Shown one piece after another: positions 44,814 to 53,180 of a DNA stretch of 64,000 nt. The notes under the pieces are model-generated. The model saw only the letters and a program-made list of their open reading frames with translations, did not search any database and was not told the DNA's origin. Each line of letters starts with the position of its first letter. Positions within the stretch are counted from its first letter, which is position 1. The position numbers and the translations under genes are program-made. This DNA comes from Pseudogemmobacter bohemicus (GTDB taxonomy: Bacteria > Pseudomonadota > Alphaproteobacteria > Rhodobacterales > Rhodobacteraceae): positions 871,249 to 935,248 of the forward strand of contig NZ_QNHG01000001.1 of NCBI RefSeq assembly GCF_003290025.1. The letters run 5' to 3'.

Positions 44814-46865
44814 TTACAGTCCCAACCCCTTCTGCCGCCCCAACTGCCACGACACCGAACCGCCCTGCACGACGCCCATGATCTCACGGCCGAGCTGGCG
44901 GTCGATGACTGGCCGCCAAGGGACAAGGGTGAACTCGTGCGATTTCTCGACGATGGCGAACTTGCCGCTGGTCAGTTGCACGGTGCCGGTGAACTTGCCG
45001 CTGACGGTTTCGCCATCGGCGGCGGCACGGAACGGCAGCACCTTGCTCGCTGCCATCTCCGCGCCGAAGTTGGCAACCTCGCGCTCGCGTAGCGTGGCGA
45101 GAAGATTGCGCCGGTAGAAGATTCGGCCGTCCCGGCTGCGCGTGGCGTCGCCATGCTCGACGTGATGCTCGCGGCGCTGGTCCATCGCCTCGCGCACCTG
45201 CTGGCCGAAGCCGGCCGATGCAAGGTCGGTTGCGTCGGGCGTAACCAAGCGCCGGTCGAGCCAGGTCGCGCCGTCCGCGCCGATCTGCTTTTCAAGGTCG
45301 AGCACCGAAAGGACGCGAACGCTGGCCTGCCGATTGCGGCCGGCGTCGTAGGCGGTGGCGCGGCTCTCGAAATCTTCAGGGATGCGCCATTGGTCGGCGT
45401 CGATCCGCTCGACGATCCCGGCGCGGCGCAATGCCTCCAGCCGGCGCACATGAGCATCGACATATCCCTCATAGTCGCCGCCCGGAACGCGCCCCTCGAA
45501 CTTGGCCTGCTCCAGATGCCGGCTCGGCCGGTAGATGCCGTCCTCGGCGATGGCGGCAATGCTTCGGTCGGACGGACGGCTTGCCGTTTCGGCCGGGCCG
45601 ATCTCGACGACGCTGCCTATCCGCGCATCCTCGACGCGGGCCGGTTCGATACCGGCGACGTGATGGGTCCGGCCGTCAATGCCGTCCACCACGACGGTCA
45701 GGTTCTCGCCCAGCTCGTCGGACAGATACTTATCGACGACGCGCCCGATGACGGGCGCCTCCGGCGGCCCGTCGTGGATATGGAAGGTCATGGGATCGCG
45801 CTCCAGACCATCGGCCTTTAGCGCCTTGTGCATGTTGCGGATGATGTCGCCGCGCTCGCCCAGCTCGCGCAAGGTCGACTCCATGTCCTTGCTCAATTCC
45901 CACACGCCTGGCGCATGTGGGGTCGCCAGTCCCATCTTTTCCAGCTTGGCGAGACGGCGCAGGCGCAGCGTTCGATTGAATTGCCGCCTCGGCTCGGCCG
46001 GTTCATGGCGAAGGTCTAGGAACCGCTCGTCGGCTTCCTCCGTCATGGCGCGGTCGATCCGGGTGAAACGGTCCTGGTCGATCTCGGCCGACAGCTTGCG
46101 AGCCTGCTCGATCTCGGTCACGGGACCAAGCTCCAGCGTCGTTAGCTCGCTGGCGCGCTCGCGGATTCCGTTGGCGAGATAGTCGCCATTGATGACAAGA
46201 TTCTCGCCCAGGTGGTCCTTGCCCCGGACGATGACATGCACATGGGGATGGCCGGTGTTGTAGTGGTTGACGGCAACCCAATCGAGTTTCGTGCCAAGGT
46301 CGGCCTCGATCTGCTGCATGAGGTCGCGAGTGTGTGCGGTCAGGTCGGTCAAGTCCGCACCGTCTTCCGGCGAGACGATGAACCGGAACTGATGCCGATC
46401 CTCCTTGCCGCGCTCAACGAAGGCGTCGCCATCGGCACGGTCCTCGGTCGCGGAATAGAGCTGGCCGCGCTCGCCGTCGCGCGATGTGCCGTCGCGCTGG
46501 ATATAGCGCAGATGGGCGGCGGCCCTTCCGTTCCTGCCCGCCTCCTTGACGTAGCGGGTCTTGACGACGACGCGGCGCATTCCGGGCGCGCTGTGACGCC
46601 AGCCGCCCGACAAGGTGCGAGCGCGCACGAAGGCCGCGCCGCGTCCGCGCCGGACGCCCGGTCCTCCAGTCGAGCGCGCTCCCTTGCCGCCCTTGGCGGT
46701 CGGGGTCTTGCCTGGACGCGGCGACGATCTGGATGACGTGGTGCTGTGCTGCCGCGCAATCTTCTTCGCCTGGGTTATAAAGCTCTTGGTCTTGCCGCCC
46801 TTCGGCGCGTCGGATCGGATGCGGCCGGGCTTCGGGCGGAAGCGGTTTTCGTCGTCGGCGCTCAT
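44814..46865 (-). CDS. relaxase with DUF3363 domain (VirD2-like)
   Basis: A 683-residue relaxase that nicks oriT and pilots the strand. The start at 46865 (MSADDENRF) has GAAGG seven bases upstream. Residues 1-80 are basic. The relaxase domain contains the metal-binding motif HYNTGHPHVHVIVRG near residue 205, with KTRYVKEAGRNGRAAAHLRY (N-terminal motif region) near 105. The DUF3363 half carries VVDKYLSDELGENLTVVVDG. It is likely MOBP-type. It lies beyond the efflux cargo from traG and next to the lytic transglycosylase gene. Confidence 0.92.
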   Translation of the reverse strand: MSADDENRFRPKPGRIRSDAPKGGKTKSFITQAKKIARQHSTTSSRSSPRPGKTPTAKGGKGARSTGGPGVRRGRGAAFVRARTLSGGWRHSAPGMRRVVVKTRYVKEAGRNGRAAAHLRYIQRDGTSRDGERGQLYSATEDRADGDAFVERGKEDRHQFRFIVSPEDGADLTDLTAHTRDLMQQIEADLGTKLDWVAVNHYNTGHPHVHVIVRGKDHLGENLVINGDYLANGIRERASELTTLELGPVTEIEQARKLSAEIDQDRFTRIDRAMTEEADERFLDLRHEPAEPRRQFNRTLRLRRLAKLEKMGLATPHAPGVWELSKDMESTLRELGERGDIIRNMHKALKADGLERDPMTFHIHDGPPEAPVIGRVVDKYLSDELGENLTVVVDGIDGRTHHVAGIEPARVEDARIGSVVEIGPAETASRPSDRSIAAIAEDGIYRPSRHLEQAKFEGRVPGGDYEGYVDAHVRRLEALRRAGIVERIDADQWRIPEDFESRATAYDAGRNRQASVRVLSVLDLEKQIGADGATWLDRRLVTPDATDLASAGFGQQVREAMDQRREHHVEHGDATRSRDGRIFYRRNLLATLREREVANFGAEMAASKVLPFRAAADGETVSGKFTGTVQLTSGKFAIVEKSHEFTLVPWRPVIDRQLGREIMGVVQGGSVSWQLGRQKGLGL

Positions 46866-47178
46866 CGCTGCGCCTTCGGCCAAAACCCAAGAAAATCGGG
46901 CATTCGGCGGTCATGGTGCCGGTCGAACTCCAGCAAAGCCAAGGCTTTGCGCAATATCGCGGCACGCGGGATCAAAAAGCATGGTGCCGCTCGCGGCTCC
47001 CCTAACCAGTGTGCAGACAACAACAATTTCAGAAATCCGGCCGACCTAGTGCCGGTTTCCTTTATCTTGCCCTCCGCTCTTTCGGCCCTTTCTGCCCTTC
47101 CGGCCCGGTATGCAGCCAAGCGCAAACCTGCCTGCCTGCACACCGGAACGAGCGCCGCCGAGCGCGGGAACGCCACCT
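46866..47178. other. gene-free region upstream of relaxase, candidate oriT
   Basis: About 310 bp between the relaxase start and the lytic transglycosylase stop with no supported gene. It contains a perfect inverted repeat GCAAAGCC-AA-GGCTTTGC (46933-46950). The stretch TTTATCTTGCCC near 47063 vaguely resembles the nic region of P-type plasmids. The position, inverted repeat and size fit an oriT, but no nic site can be proved by eye. Confidence 0.4.
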
Positions 47179-48081
47179 TCATGGCGTATCTCCGACGCTC
47201 GCGCGGGCTACAAAAATGCTGCCGTCTTGCGGCTCCGTAGCGGCGGGATCGCGCACCGGAACGGTCGCGCGAGCGTCGCCGGTTTGCGTGCCAGATGACG
47301 GCGCGACGGCTGCACGGCTGTCGCTCGGGCGCAGCACAAAGAGCGGCGCGTCGCGCCAGTCAGGCGGCGGCGCGGACTGCCGGGATGGTGCCTCGGATGC
47401 AGCCGTGCCGCCAAGGATCGGCGCAAGCGCGGCGACATAGGCGCGGGTTTCGGCCGGCAGCGGACGGCCGGTCGAACGGTGCTCGTCGTAGCGGCCGGGG
47501 CCGGCATTGTAGGCCGCGAGCATCGCGCCGACATTGCCGTAGCGATCCCACATCTCGCGCAGATAGGCGGTGCCGGCGAGGATATTGTCACGCGGCTGAT
47601 AGGGATCGCGGCCGAGCCGATAGCGAGCGCGCAAGCCGGCCCAGGTGTCGGGCATAACCTGCATCAACCCCATAGCGCCGGCCGACGAAATCGCGCGCAC
47701 GTCGCCTGCGCTCTCGGCGCGCAGCACGGCGCGAATCCAGCGTTCGGGGATGCCAAACCGCTGCGACGCCTCCGCGATGTGAGCGGCATGGGGATCGGCC
47801 GCGACAGTGCGCACAACCGGAACGGATTGCGCGACCGCGACGCTCGATCCTATGCAGACGGAAAGCGCCCCGGCGAGCAACACGACGGCACAACGCCATG
47901 CCGCCCTGTCTCCGCAATGGCTCCAGCCTGCCAGCGTGCTCGCTGCGGTCAAGGGCAAGGCGCAAGCGCCGGCCGATGGCCGCCCCTGACCTTCGCTGCG
48001 CGCGCCGGCCGTCTGGTCGCCGAGCGGGACGAAGGGATGAGACGGCTTTTCCGCGAACAAAGGGATGACCGGAACGCGCAC
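47179..48081 (-). CDS. lytic transglycosylase (conjugation-associated, TrbN/VirB1-like)
   Basis: A 300-residue protein with an internal export signal near residue 65 (VVLLAGALSVCIGSSVAVAQ). The true start may be closer to it; the long N-terminus is uncertain. The SLT domain is clear: IPERWIRAVLRAESAGDVR (catalytic Glu), SSAGAMGLMQVMPDTWAGLR and MLAAYNAGPGRYDEH. The Pro/Ala-rich C-terminus is variable. It should open peptidoglycan for the mating channel. Confidence 0.92.
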   Translation of the reverse strand: MRVPVIPLFAEKPSHPFVPLGDQTAGARSEGQGRPSAGACALPLTAASTLAGWSHCGDRAAWRCAVVLLAGALSVCIGSSVAVAQSVPVVRTVAADPHAAHIAEASQRFGIPERWIRAVLRAESAGDVRAISSAGAMGLMQVMPDTWAGLRARYRLGRDPYQPRDNILAGTAYLREMWDRYGNVGAMLAAYNAGPGRYDEHRSTGRPLPAETRAYVAALAPILGGTAASEAPSRQSAPPPDWRDAPLFVLRPSDSRAAVAPSSGTQTGDARATVPVRDPAATEPQDGSIFVARASVGDTP

Positions 48082-48084
48082 CGA

Positions 48085-48417
48085 TTAGCTCCGATCCTCG
48101 CGCGCCTTCGGCCGCTTCCACGCGAGCCGAAAGGTGCGTGCCTCGTCGTCGGCCTGGAACAGCGCCGGGCGAAACAGCGCAGGGAAAAGCGGGCTGTCGA
48201 TCTCCAGGGCGATGTAGTCCCCCGCGCGTTCGCCGACACGTTTCCACGCCCCGCCGATCTCGGGGCCGTCCTCGTCGTCGAGGTGGATGCGATAGGCCGG
48301 CGTGTTCTCGCCGTCGCCCGGCTCGATGGCGACGAGCACGATTGCCTCGTCAATGCCGAACAGCCGGACGCGGCCGGCGTAACCGTTGGCGGTGGGTTCA
48401 AAGATATTGGTGGGCAT
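48085..48417 (-). CDS. DUF736 domain protein
   Basis: A 110-residue protein of the DUF736 family: opens MPTNIFEPTANGYAGRVRLF, with YRIHLDDEDGPEIGGAWKRV and the closing FRLAWKRPKAREDRS. The start is 48417. These small proteins are a regular member of the relaxase-lytic transglycosylase-DUF736-TraF-DUF2840 block in alphaproteobacterial elements; function is unknown. It overlaps nothing and precedes the lytic transglycosylase by three bases. Confidence 0.88.
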   Translation of the reverse strand: MPTNIFEPTANGYAGRVRLFGIDEAIVLVAIEPGDGENTPAYRIHLDDEDGPEIGGAWKRVGERAGDYIALEIDSPLFPALFRPALFQADDEARTFRLAWKRPKAREDRS

Positions 48418-48454
48418 TGTCAGTCTCCTTGTGATTGGTTGGGGAAGCGCGAAG

Positions 48455-49000
48455 TCAGTGCGTCGGCGCGCGCCACTCGAAGCGGCCGACGCCTTCCTCA
48501 TCGGTCCAGAGCGGGACCGCTCGGCCGATGACGGAGCTTGCGGGGATGGGTCCGAAGTAACGGCCGTCCAGGCTGTCGCGGACATCCCAATTCATGAGGA
48601 AGATTTCGCCGGGCGCGATGACGCGGCAGCCCTGCCAGGCGGGCAGTTCACGGCCGATCCGGTCGCTCTCCAGCGCCTCGCCCATCTCGATCCCGTCAAC
48701 CGTGATCGTGCGGCCGGCGCGGCAAACCCGCTGCCCTGGAAGGCCGACGACGCGCTTCAACAGCGGCACGCCGCGTCCGACATAGCCGCGCTGCACCATG
48801 AAGGCGGCGAGCGGTTCGGGCGGCATGACCGCGACCAGCTCGGGCACCTCGATCCGGTCGGCCGGCTCGACGGTGTAGAAGCCTACCGGCGCGCTGGCCG
48901 TGGCGTTCCAAATGAGTTTCGTCGGCGTCTCGATGGCGCTTGCGACGGCAACGCCCATCGCGGCCAGCGCCGTGACGGCGAGATAGCGGCGGCGCGTCAC
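48455..49000 (-). CDS. traF: conjugative signal peptidase TraF (S26 family)
   Basis: A 181-residue membrane-bound peptidase that processes the TrbC pilin. The GTG at 49000 is preferred because it overlaps the DUF2840 stop (GTGA); an ATG at 49027 would add nine residues. One helix (YLAVTALAAMGVAVASAIET) precedes the catalytic Ser region NATASAPVGFYTVEP (Ser in SAPVGFY) and the Lys box PLLKRVVGLPGQRVCR. Late segment IFLMNWDVRDSLDGRYFGPI is typical S26. Catalytic residues appear intact. Confidence 0.92.
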   Translation of the reverse strand: MTRRRYLAVTALAAMGVAVASAIETPTKLIWNATASAPVGFYTVEPADRIEVPELVAVMPPEPLAAFMVQRGYVGRGVPLLKRVVGLPGQRVCRAGRTITVDGIEMGEALESDRIGRELPAWQGCRVIAPGEIFLMNWDVRDSLDGRYFGPIPASSVIGRAVPLWTDEEGVGRFEWRAPTH

Positions 49001-49515
49001 GGGTCGATCCTCCGACGCCCAATCCACGCCGCATGTCGTTCCGGCGTGTAGTCGCTCGGCTCCAGATTGGCGGCTAGGCGGTTGTGCGCGTGTCGCCAGT
49101 AGTCCGGCGACACGTCGGCCGGGTCGAGGCCCAGCGCCTCCACGGCGTCGATGACGGCAAGTGCGCGCTGCACTTTCGGCCAGCCGTCCAGGCGTAACAG
49201 GATGTCGCCCCCAGGCCGGACGAAGGGCAACGTCTGGAACGGCTCGCCCCGACCGATGGCCCGCGCGATGTCGATGCGTGAAATGATCGTGCCGTGCTCG
49301 CCGGCCGCCCAGCGGACGAAGGCGAAGATGTTGTTCGGCGCGAAGCCGACGACGCTTCGGCGACGGTCGATGATCTGTTCGTAGCTCTTGCGGCCGAAGC
49401 GTATCCAGTGCTCGACCTTGCGTTTCTCGAAAGTCAATTCGACAAGCGTGGTGAAGGGCGCGGGTCCGTCCGGCAGCGGACGGCCGTGCGCGCTGCGATG
49501 GGCGCGACGGGTCAT
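48997..49515 (-). CDS. DUF2840 domain protein
   Basis: A 172-residue protein. The start at 49515 (MTRRAHRSAHGRPLP) is used. Core features of DUF2840 are TLVELTFEKRKVEHWIRFGR and NIFAFVRWAAGEHGTIISRI with DWRHAH-type C-terminus. Function is unknown; it always travels with RepA/TraF genes in this element class. It is coupled by ATGA to the upstream 21-codon ORF and by GTGA to traF. Confidence 0.85.
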   Translation of the reverse strand: MTRRAHRSAHGRPLPDGPAPFTTLVELTFEKRKVEHWIRFGRKSYEQIIDRRRSVVGFAPNNIFAFVRWAAGEHGTIISRIDIARAIGRGEPFQTLPFVRPGGDILLRLDGWPKVQRALAVIDAVEALGLDPADVSPDYWRHAHNRLAANLEPSDYTPERHAAWIGRRRIDP

Positions 49516-49577
49516 TGTTCGTCTCCGGTGATGGCTTGGGGGTTGCGCGGGCGCACCGCGTCGAGCGCGGGCGTCAT
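49512..49577 (-). CDS. 21-codon ORF coupling repA to the DUF2840 gene
   Basis: MTPALDAVRPRNPQAITGDE plus Q. Its ATG overlaps the repA stop (ATGA) and its stop overlaps the DUF2840 start (ATGA). Related elements as I know them carry a parA partition gene at this place, so this may be what is left after a deletion, or a leader that couples translation. It shows no ParA motif. Confidence 0.35.
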   Translation of the reverse strand: MTPALDAVRPRNPQAITGDEQ

Positions 49578-50653
49578 GGTTCGCCTCGCTCGGCGGCACC
49601 GGCACCACGCCTCGCGTGTGCGCGCGTCAAAGAAGAAAAGTTAGATTCTCTGTTAGACTCTAAGTTAGCGGTCGGATTGCGCGTTTCAGGCCAAAGCGTT
49701 AGCTGGGGTTCGTGCGCCTGATCTGCCGACAGGGTTGCGCCTGATGTGCCGATACCCCGTGCGCCTGATGTGCCGATGGCATTCACACCGTTATCAACAG
49801 GCACTGTGGACAGGTTTACCGGGCGGATGCGAAGCAGCTCACGGCCGTCTTCCCGCTCGATCTGGAGTCGATAGCCGGGGAGCGGCTGGCGGGCCGCGAT
49901 GCGGCGCAAGTCGAGCGCGAAATCGGACGGCCGTGCGAGGCTGCCGGATTTCTGATGAAGGTGCGCAAACTCGAACAGCCAGCCATGGCGCTGGCGGCCG
50001 GCGTGCTTACGGGCGACGCGGTAAAGCCAACGCTCGATGCCGCCTGTCAGCCGGAAATAGGCCGGGTCGATGGTCAGGACCAACGAGCGGTCGATGACGC
50101 TGTTGTAGAACCATTCGGGCAGGACAAATTCCATGCCCTCGACGCGGCCGGCGCGCGTCGTCATTTCCTCCCACTCGTTGATCCATGAAAATTGCCGGCG
50201 ACGCCAATGCGGGCCGTTGCGGATGGTGGTGGCGATGACGGTCGATTGCAGTCGCGCGAGCGCGGCTTTCAGGAGCAGGTATTGATGGTTGCCGGTCGGC
50301 CGCCCGATGGCGCGCAGTAGATGGTAAGGCGTGAAGCGGACGAAGCGTGACGTGGTGAGGCCGTTGTTTTCGGCCGCGACGATCTGCGAGGCCGCCCATA
50401 TCAGCACGTCGGCGTCCCATATGGTCGCCATGCCGTGCTCGGGCATCCCGAACACCTGCACCTCGACATCGGCGGCTTTGTAGAAAATCGGCTTGGTGCG
50501 CGGCGTCTTCGCCAGGGAGAAGAACGGCCGCTCCATCAAATCGCGCTGGTCGCGCGGTGCGGCGTCGCCGGTCGCGACCACGAAGGGGTCGAGTCGGCTG
50601 CGTTCGCTGGCGTCGGCCGGCTGCGCGGGGCTATGGTCGTCCTCGCGCAGCAT
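49574..50653 (-). CDS. repA: replication initiator protein RepA
   Basis: A 359-residue plasmid-type initiator. N-terminal region MERPFFSLAKTPRTKPIFYK, then IWDADVLIWAASQIVAAENN and MEFVLPEWFYNSVIDRSLVL, belongs to the RepA (DUF5906-free, winged-helix) group found on alphaproteobacterial ICEs. The C-terminal 80 residues contain duplicated IGTSGA, produced by DNA repeats that look like iterons. It suggests the excised circle replicates on its own. It is four bases downstream of the AlpA-like gene. Confidence 0.9.
   Translation of the reverse strand: MLREDDHSPAQPADASERSRLDPFVVATGDAAPRDQRDLMERPFFSLAKTPRTKPIFYKAADVEVQVFGMPEHGMATIWDADVLIWAASQIVAAENNGLTTSRFVRFTPYHLLRAIGRPTGNHQYLLLKAALARLQSTVIATTIRNGPHWRRRQFSWINEWEEMTTRAGRVEGMEFVLPEWFYNSVIDRSLVLTIDPAYFRLTGGIERWLYRVARKHAGRQRHGWLFEFAHLHQKSGSLARPSDFALDLRRIAARQPLPGYRLQIEREDGRELLRIRPVNLSTVPVDNGVNAIGTSGARGIGTSGATLSADQAHEPQLTLWPETRNPTANLESNRESNFSSLTRAHARRGAGAAERGEP
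49640..49813. other. candidate replication origin (oriV) inside repA
   Basis: Three near-identical 17-base repeats, TGCGCCTGATSTGCCGA, start at 49713, 49736 and 49760 (spacing 23 and 24). Next to them are DnaA-box-like TTATCAACA (49791-49799, one mismatch to TTATCCACA) and TGTGGACAG (49805-49813), and on the other side an AT-rich patch with GTTAGATTCT and GTTAGACTCT. Repeats, DnaA boxes and AT-rich DNA together are the textbook layout of an iteron origin. Confidence 0.55.
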
Positions 50654-50926
50654 TTAGCAATCGCCCAGCTCTTTGGGCGTGAGCGGACGCGCGGGAAAAA
50701 CCGTGCCGGCGTTCTTGTCGCGGGTGGATTTGCGCGTGCCGACCGCGCTCCAGGCTTCAAGGTCGCGGACGGTGTAGAGGACACGGCCGCCGATCTTGCG
50801 ATAGGTCGGGCCGGTGCCGTAGGTGCGGTGCTTCTCAAGGGTGCGGACGGACAAGCCGAGAAAGCGCGCGGCTTCCTGTGTGCGAAGTAGGCGCGGCGGC
50901 AGGTCCGCATTGCGGCGGATGGCCAT
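50654..50926 (-). CDS. AlpA-like helix-turn-helix protein
   Basis: A 90-residue DNA-binding protein. MAIRRNADLPPRLLRTQEAA leads into an HTH typical of AlpA/excisionase (ARFLGLSVRTLEKHRTYGTG, then YRKIGGRVLYTVRDLEAW). AGAGGTGA precedes the start. Such genes precede repA in this ICE class and may act as excisionase or repA regulator. The 65-bp repeat lies just upstream. Confidence 0.88.
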   Translation of the reverse strand: MAIRRNADLPPRLLRTQEAARFLGLSVRTLEKHRTYGTGPTYRKIGGRVLYTVRDLEAWSAVGTRKSTRDKNAGTVFPARPLTPKELGDC

Positions 50927-50986
50927 AAGATCACCTCTGGTTCGGTTGACGTGGCCGCCGAAAACTTCGGCGGGCTGTGGCGAACC

Positions 50987-51048
50987 ATGGCGAGGGATCG
51001 GCGGCGCGTAGCGTGCCGCATTTGCGCCTACGCGCTGGCGGCACCCCT
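50987..51048. repeat. 65-bp ICE repeat, copy 2
   Basis: ATGGCGAGGGATCGGCGGCG, then CGTAGCGTGCCGCATTTGCG, then CCTACGCGCTGGCGGCACCCC. It matches 27456-27520 with about six differences and retains the GTGCCGC/GCGGCAC inverted repeat. The surrounding 423 bp (50927-51349) hold no supported gene and should contain the promoters of the AlpA-like/repA operon and of the plus-strand small gene. Confidence 0.7.
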
Positions 51049-51349
51049 TGGGGAGCGGCGGCAAGCCGAAAAGACGAAGACTTTCGCGGGCGGGTCGGTT
51101 AAGACTGAACGCGGAGCAGGACGCGCTGCTTCGGGGCTTAGTAACCCCTCATGACTAGGTAGGTGTCGCCGAACTGGCACCACTCTTCGACCTATGGTCG
51201 GGGAGCCTGCGGCGTATGCAACAGGTTCTCCGAACTAAAGGCCGTGGGGCCGTGTCATGCGGTTACTAACTCCCCGATCACCAGAGTCAGAGAGCACCGT
51301 TTGCGGGGGCGCACCGCAAACAAACCCTCTCGGATACGGGGAAACGGCC

Positions 51350-51637
51350 ATGCGAGTGCCCGTCGAACTTGATCCCGATGTGGACGACGAAGCGCCAGCG
51401 GGAAACGACATAACGCCTTATGACGAACAGCATTACGTCACCTATCTGCGCCTTCTCGACGCAAAGGCCGAAGGGGCGGACTGGATGGAAGTCGCGCGAA
51501 TCGTGCTGCATCGCGATCCGGTCGGCGATGAAGCGCGGACGCGGCGATGCTGGGAAAGCCACCTTGCCCGCGCCCAATGGCTTTCACGCGAAGGCTATCG
51601 TCGCATCTTGGAACAGGCTGTCGCGGCCGGGCGCTGA
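51350..51637 (+). CDS. small conserved ICE protein, putative DNA-binding
   Basis: A 95-residue protein, one of few plus-strand genes in the element. The ATG at 51350 has GGGGAAA upstream. It is acidic at the N-terminus, then DEQHYVTYLRLLDAKAEGAD, VARIVLHRDPVGDEARTRRC and WESHLARAQWLSREGYRRIL, a pattern I associate with small ICE proteins that accompany DUF2285 genes. It is convergent with the frameshifted DUF2285 gene. No catalytic residues are evident and function is unknown. Confidence 0.7.
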   Translation: MRVPVELDPDVDDEAPAGNDITPYDEQHYVTYLRLLDAKAEGADWMEVARIVLHRDPVGDEARTRRCWESHLARAQWLSREGYRRILEQAVAAGR

Positions 51638-51651
51638 TCGTTGCCGGTTTT

Positions 51652-52435
51652 TCACTCGGCAGGCGATTTGATCGGATAGTGCAGCAATAGGCGGTAGCCG
51701 CCCCTCATCATTTTCAGGCCGTGCGCGACCAATCGGCGGGCCTGGTTCTTGCGGGGGTCGGCTTCCCAATCCTCCTTGGTCCCGCGAAAGCCAAGCAGGA
51801 CTTCCGCGATGGTGCGATAGCTTTCGCCTCGCAAGCGGGCGTCGAGCGCGCGCAGGGACAGGATATGAAACTTGCGGAGCTGCGCCGGCATGGTGCGGAA
51901 GTCCGCGCCGGGCGCTCGCCCATTGAGGGACCGCCAAAGTCGGCGGGCGGCATGGGCGCGAAGCTCCATGAAAGAATCCATCGGAAGGGATACGGCATAG
52001 AAGGCTGCTGCGTCGGGCACGGCCTGGGGCAGCCAGAATTGATGCGCGACGCCATCCACATTCCAGATGCCATGCCACCCATCCGCCGCGTGCCGTAGGT
52101 CGAGGTCGGACAGGTGCGCCAGCGTCACTATAGGTTCCGTCGCCCCGTCACGGTGCTGCACCGGGGACAAGAGAACCGCTTGCGGCTGGAGACTTGGAAT
52201 CCAGAACAGGGATTGCCGATCAGGCGGCGTTTCGGGATCGCACGGGAAATCGCAAACCCCAACGCTGCGAGAATCCATCAAGCTGGTCGCCGGCTGGCTC
52301 CTTCACCTGGGATATTGTTTGGAAGTCGCGATGATAGTCCTCATGGCGACGAAGATACTCCCAGGCGAAACCGGCGGGGGGAATAGCTTTCGCGTGCCCG
52401 TAAGCCGCCGGCGCACGCCAATCAATGCTAAGCAT
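51652..52435 (-). pseudogene. frameshifted DUF6499-DUF2285 regulator
   Basis: Two overlapping frames form one protein. The first (start 52435) opens MLSIDWRAPAAYGHAKA and FAWEYLRRHEDYHRDF, a DUF6499-type regulator domain, and stops after FSQRWGLRFP. The second continues CDPETPPDRQSLFWIPSLQ to the DUF2285 core (FMELRAHAARRLWRSLNG; YRTIAEVLLGFRGTKEDWEA). One extra base in CCCGTGC near 52241-52246 explains the break. It is either a sequencing error or a disabled regulator of the ICE. Full length would be about 260 residues. Confidence 0.75.
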
Positions 52436-52652
52436 GGCGTCACCTCCCTATGCCGGGCGGCGCAGGGCAACGCCCGGATAGAGAGTTTCCGAAATCGCCA
52501 ACACTGGATATAGCTGGAGTTATACGGAATGTTGTTCGTCCAGGCCGCACATTTATAGTTATTTTCTTCTTAACAACATTTCCGTGATTTTACTAGTCTG
52601 CGAGGTCGTGCGTGTTGCCTTGCCCGCTGGCGCAGGCAAGGCAACCCAAGTC

Positions 52653-53180
52653 TCACCTGTTGGAAAAGACATGCACCTCGTCGCGTGCCGTTTCTATCGT
52701 GAAGAACTCGCCGCCCATTTCGGCATCGCGTGCCATAGCCTCCCAATCGACATAGTAGCGCAGGGCTTCGGGGATCGTGACGCTCTCGGCGGTCAGCTCC
52801 TCCATGTAGTCCGCAAGGCTCGCGTGCTGTCCGTGATAGCAATCCTGCAAGGCGCTCTCGGCCTGATCGATGTCGCCGACGAACTGCTCCAGCAATCCAG
52901 CGCCTAGCGCGCCGTGCTCGGCGATGAAAGCGCCCATCCGCGCCACGTTCTCAATGCCTGCATATTCCCTGATGGTGACGCCCTCGAAGCCTTCATAGTC
53001 ATGGATGGCATATTCCTCCGCGTCCTTGATCGGGGAACGCGCAAGCATGGCGGAAATCTCGTCCCTGATGTCGTCGGCGTCCTGATCCGCGTCGATCCAG
53101 GCACCATGCAGATGGCCGTTGTTGTAAGCTGCAAGGCAGGCAACATAGATGCGGGGATTACTGTCGGTAACGCTGGTCAT
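52653..53180 (-). CDS. ardA: antirestriction protein ArdA
   Basis: A 175-residue acidic DNA mimic that inhibits type I restriction enzymes. The start at 53180 gives MTSVTDSNPRIYVACLAAYN, then NNGHLHGAWIDADQDADDIR, EYAIHDYEGFEGVTIREYAG and LADYMEELTAESVTIPEALR, all typical of ArdA. Glu/Asp excess is strong. It protects the element on entry. It is unusual that a truncated type I HsdR lies 1.2 kb away. Confidence 0.93.
   Translation of the reverse strand: MTSVTDSNPRIYVACLAAYNNGHLHGAWIDADQDADDIRDEISAMLARSPIKDAEEYAIHDYEGFEGVTIREYAGIENVARMGAFIAEHGALGAGLLEQFVGDIDQAESALQDCYHGQHASLADYMEELTAESVTIPEALRYYVDWEAMARDAEMGGEFFTIETARDEVHVFSNR

Noticed and set aside
47055..47075. P-type nic site at TTTATCTTGCCC
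   Set aside because: The match to ATCCTGC-type nic sequences is poor and the strand relation to the inverted repeat is unclear; kept only as a vague hint under the oriT candidate.
27456..51048. CRISPR array from repeated 65-bp units
   Set aside because: Only two copies 23 kb apart, no regular spacers and no cas genes.
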